DNA from: a virus
Reading direction: 5' to 3' (one strand)
Virus record (IMG/VR): IMGVR_UViG_3300042890_000093
Coordinates: 1 to 30,281 of that record
Length of the DNA: 30,281 bases
Shown: positions 29,587 through 30,281 of the stretch, in pieces
Layout: each line of letters starts with the position of its first letter
Numbering within the stretch: position 1 is the stretch's first letter
Notes under the pieces: generated by a model
What the model saw: only the letters and a program-made list of their open reading frames with translations
Database searches by the model: none
What the model was told of the DNA's origin: nothing
Position numbers and translations under genes: made by a program

Positions 29587-29920
29587 AACATATAATTATA
29601 CGATCGATCAAGGAGCGGATTGGTTCTTATCGATTCAATATAAAGACAGTGCCGGAGCAGCCATCAACCTCACCGGATATACGGCTGCAATGCAATTTCG
29701 TCCTGTGGCATCAAATGTCACATCGCTGAATTTGACATCATCATCGGGTATTACAATCACAGCTGCAACTGGCACGCTGGCAATTCGTATCACGGCCGTT
29801 CAATCAGCGGCTTTGTTAGCCACTCAATATGAATATGAGCTTGAAATTACATCAGGCAGTGGAGTCGTCACACGATTGATTCAAGGTCTGGCGGCGGTCG
29901 ATGGGCAGCTTACGCCATGA
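29579..29920 (+). CDS. Tail-fibre-associated beta protein, phage B
   Basis: A 113-residue protein starting MAETYNYTIDQGADWFLSIQ, with INLTGYTAAMQFRP, Thr/Ser-rich strands and LAATQYEYELEI-like segments. The D-Q-G-x-D-[WY] opening and L-T-G-Y-x-A strand are typical of small phage proteins of BppU-N/immunoglobulin-like type found next to fibre genes. It lies between endolysin and fibre and overlaps the fibre start by four bases. Phage A has no counterpart. A fibre attachment role is plausible. Confidence 0.6.
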   Translation: MAETYNYTIDQGADWFLSIQYKDSAGAAINLTGYTAAMQFRPVASNVTSLNLTSSSGITITAATGTLAIRITAVQSAALLATQYEYELEITSGSGVVTRLIQGLAAVDGQLTP

Positions 29921-30281
29921 GCGACACAATAATTGTTCAACCGGTCGTCAATGAAATCACGGTCACCGAGGATGTCAATCAAGTAGTTGTCTCATCTGTC
30001 GGCGTTCAAGGCCCAGCAGGCGCAACAGGCGCAACTGGAGCCACAGGTTCATCTGGCGTAGTCACAGTCAATGCTCCACTGACCAACGCTGGAACTTCTA
30101 GTGCCGCCAATCTTTCAATATCGGCTGGATCAACTTCTGCCGCTGGTGCATTGCAACTAACCGACTCAGTATCCTCAACATCGACGACAACAGCTGCGAC
30201 TCCAAATGCCGTTAAAACTGCCTATGATTTTGCTGCAACACGTCAGCCAATAGTTAAAAGAAACTCAGGAGGATATTTTAG
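29917..30281 (+). CDS. Tail fibre, phage B (5' part, cut by window end)
   Basis: Starts MSDTIIVQPVVNEITVTEDV, a different N terminus from A's fibre, then a very short collagen-like tract ([19 protein letters not shown]) and the same linker as A ([12 protein letters not shown] onward). Over the 59 linker codons before the identity boundary I count 21 base differences but only two amino acid changes, then exact identity to the window end. The tip is presumably that of 15000-15498. Confidence 0.8.
   Translation, partial: MSDTIIVQPVVNEITVTEDVNQVVVSSVGVQGPAGATGATGATGSSGVVTVNAPLTNAGTSSAANLSISAGSTSAAGALQLTDSVSSTSTTTAATPNAVKTAYDFAATRQPIVKRNSGGYF
30235..30281. repeat. Direct repeat, right edge of the window
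   Basis: These 47 bases are identical to 14953-14999; the base just before differs (t here, a at 14952). They mark where phage B re-enters the shared segment. If the match continues for the full shared segment, phage B closes on itself at 15,282 bp. Confidence 0.9.

Noticed and set aside
1-30281. Integrated prophage pair
   Set aside because: No integrase, repressor, attachment-site pattern or host gene is visible, and the halves close as circles through a shared segment.

Overview
The window holds two related, very small tailed-phage genomes joined head to tail. All genes are on the + strand. Phage A runs from about 128 to 14952 and phage B from about 15604 to 30234. A short shared segment (about 14953-15603) links them, and its edges reappear at both ends of the window. 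Positions 1-127 are identical to 15477-15603, and 30235-30281 are identical to 14953-14999. Closing each half on itself through that segment gives circles of 15,476 bp (A) and 15,282 bp (B). These sizes fit the known class of ~15 kb siphoviruses of Actinobacteria. The simplest reading is two complete genomes linked through a shared segment by assembly or by real recombination, not one 30 kb phage.

Layout of A: a fibre-tip remnant and lysis-type small membrane genes (1-460); a small unknown and a metallophosphoesterase (465-1433); an early DNA module led by a hairpin leader (51-aa membrane protein, DUF6378-like protein, ERF/Rad52-like protein, zinc-ribbon proteins, PD-(D/E)XK nuclease; 1519-3514); a secreted lytic-transglycosylase-like protein, HNH and large terminase (3542-5750); portal, protease-capsid fusion, connectors, tail tube, frameshifted tail chaperone, tape measure and tail-tip proteins (5778-14045); an M15-type endolysin and a collagen-like fibre (14042-15498). 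Layout of B (15498-30281): the same order with diverged sequence. It has a lipoprotein and a 2-TM protein in place of the phosphoesterase region, a DnaA-box cluster near 17961-18010, a CHAP endolysin in place of the M15 enzyme, and an extra 113-aa protein before its fibre.

The set is minimal. I see no integrase, repressor, DNA polymerase, helicase, primase, small terminase or tRNA gene, so replication and transcription must rest on the host. Genes overlap by 1-4 bases (ATGA, TAATG), which suggests translational coupling. Host: the moderate GC, the gene families (protease-capsid fusion, M15 or CHAP endolysins, the actinophage-type resolvase) and the GTG starts suggest an aquatic actinobacterium; this is inference.

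The most interesting regulatory features appear in both phages: a canonical C CCA AAA slippery site in the tail chaperone gene giving a 129-aa fusion in each, an in-frame AAGGAG-N5-GTG internal start between protease and capsid domains, ribosome-site-sequestering hairpins before the 51-aa membrane protein, and hairpins after the capsid gene whose loops are complementary to the chaperone gene's ribosome binding site.
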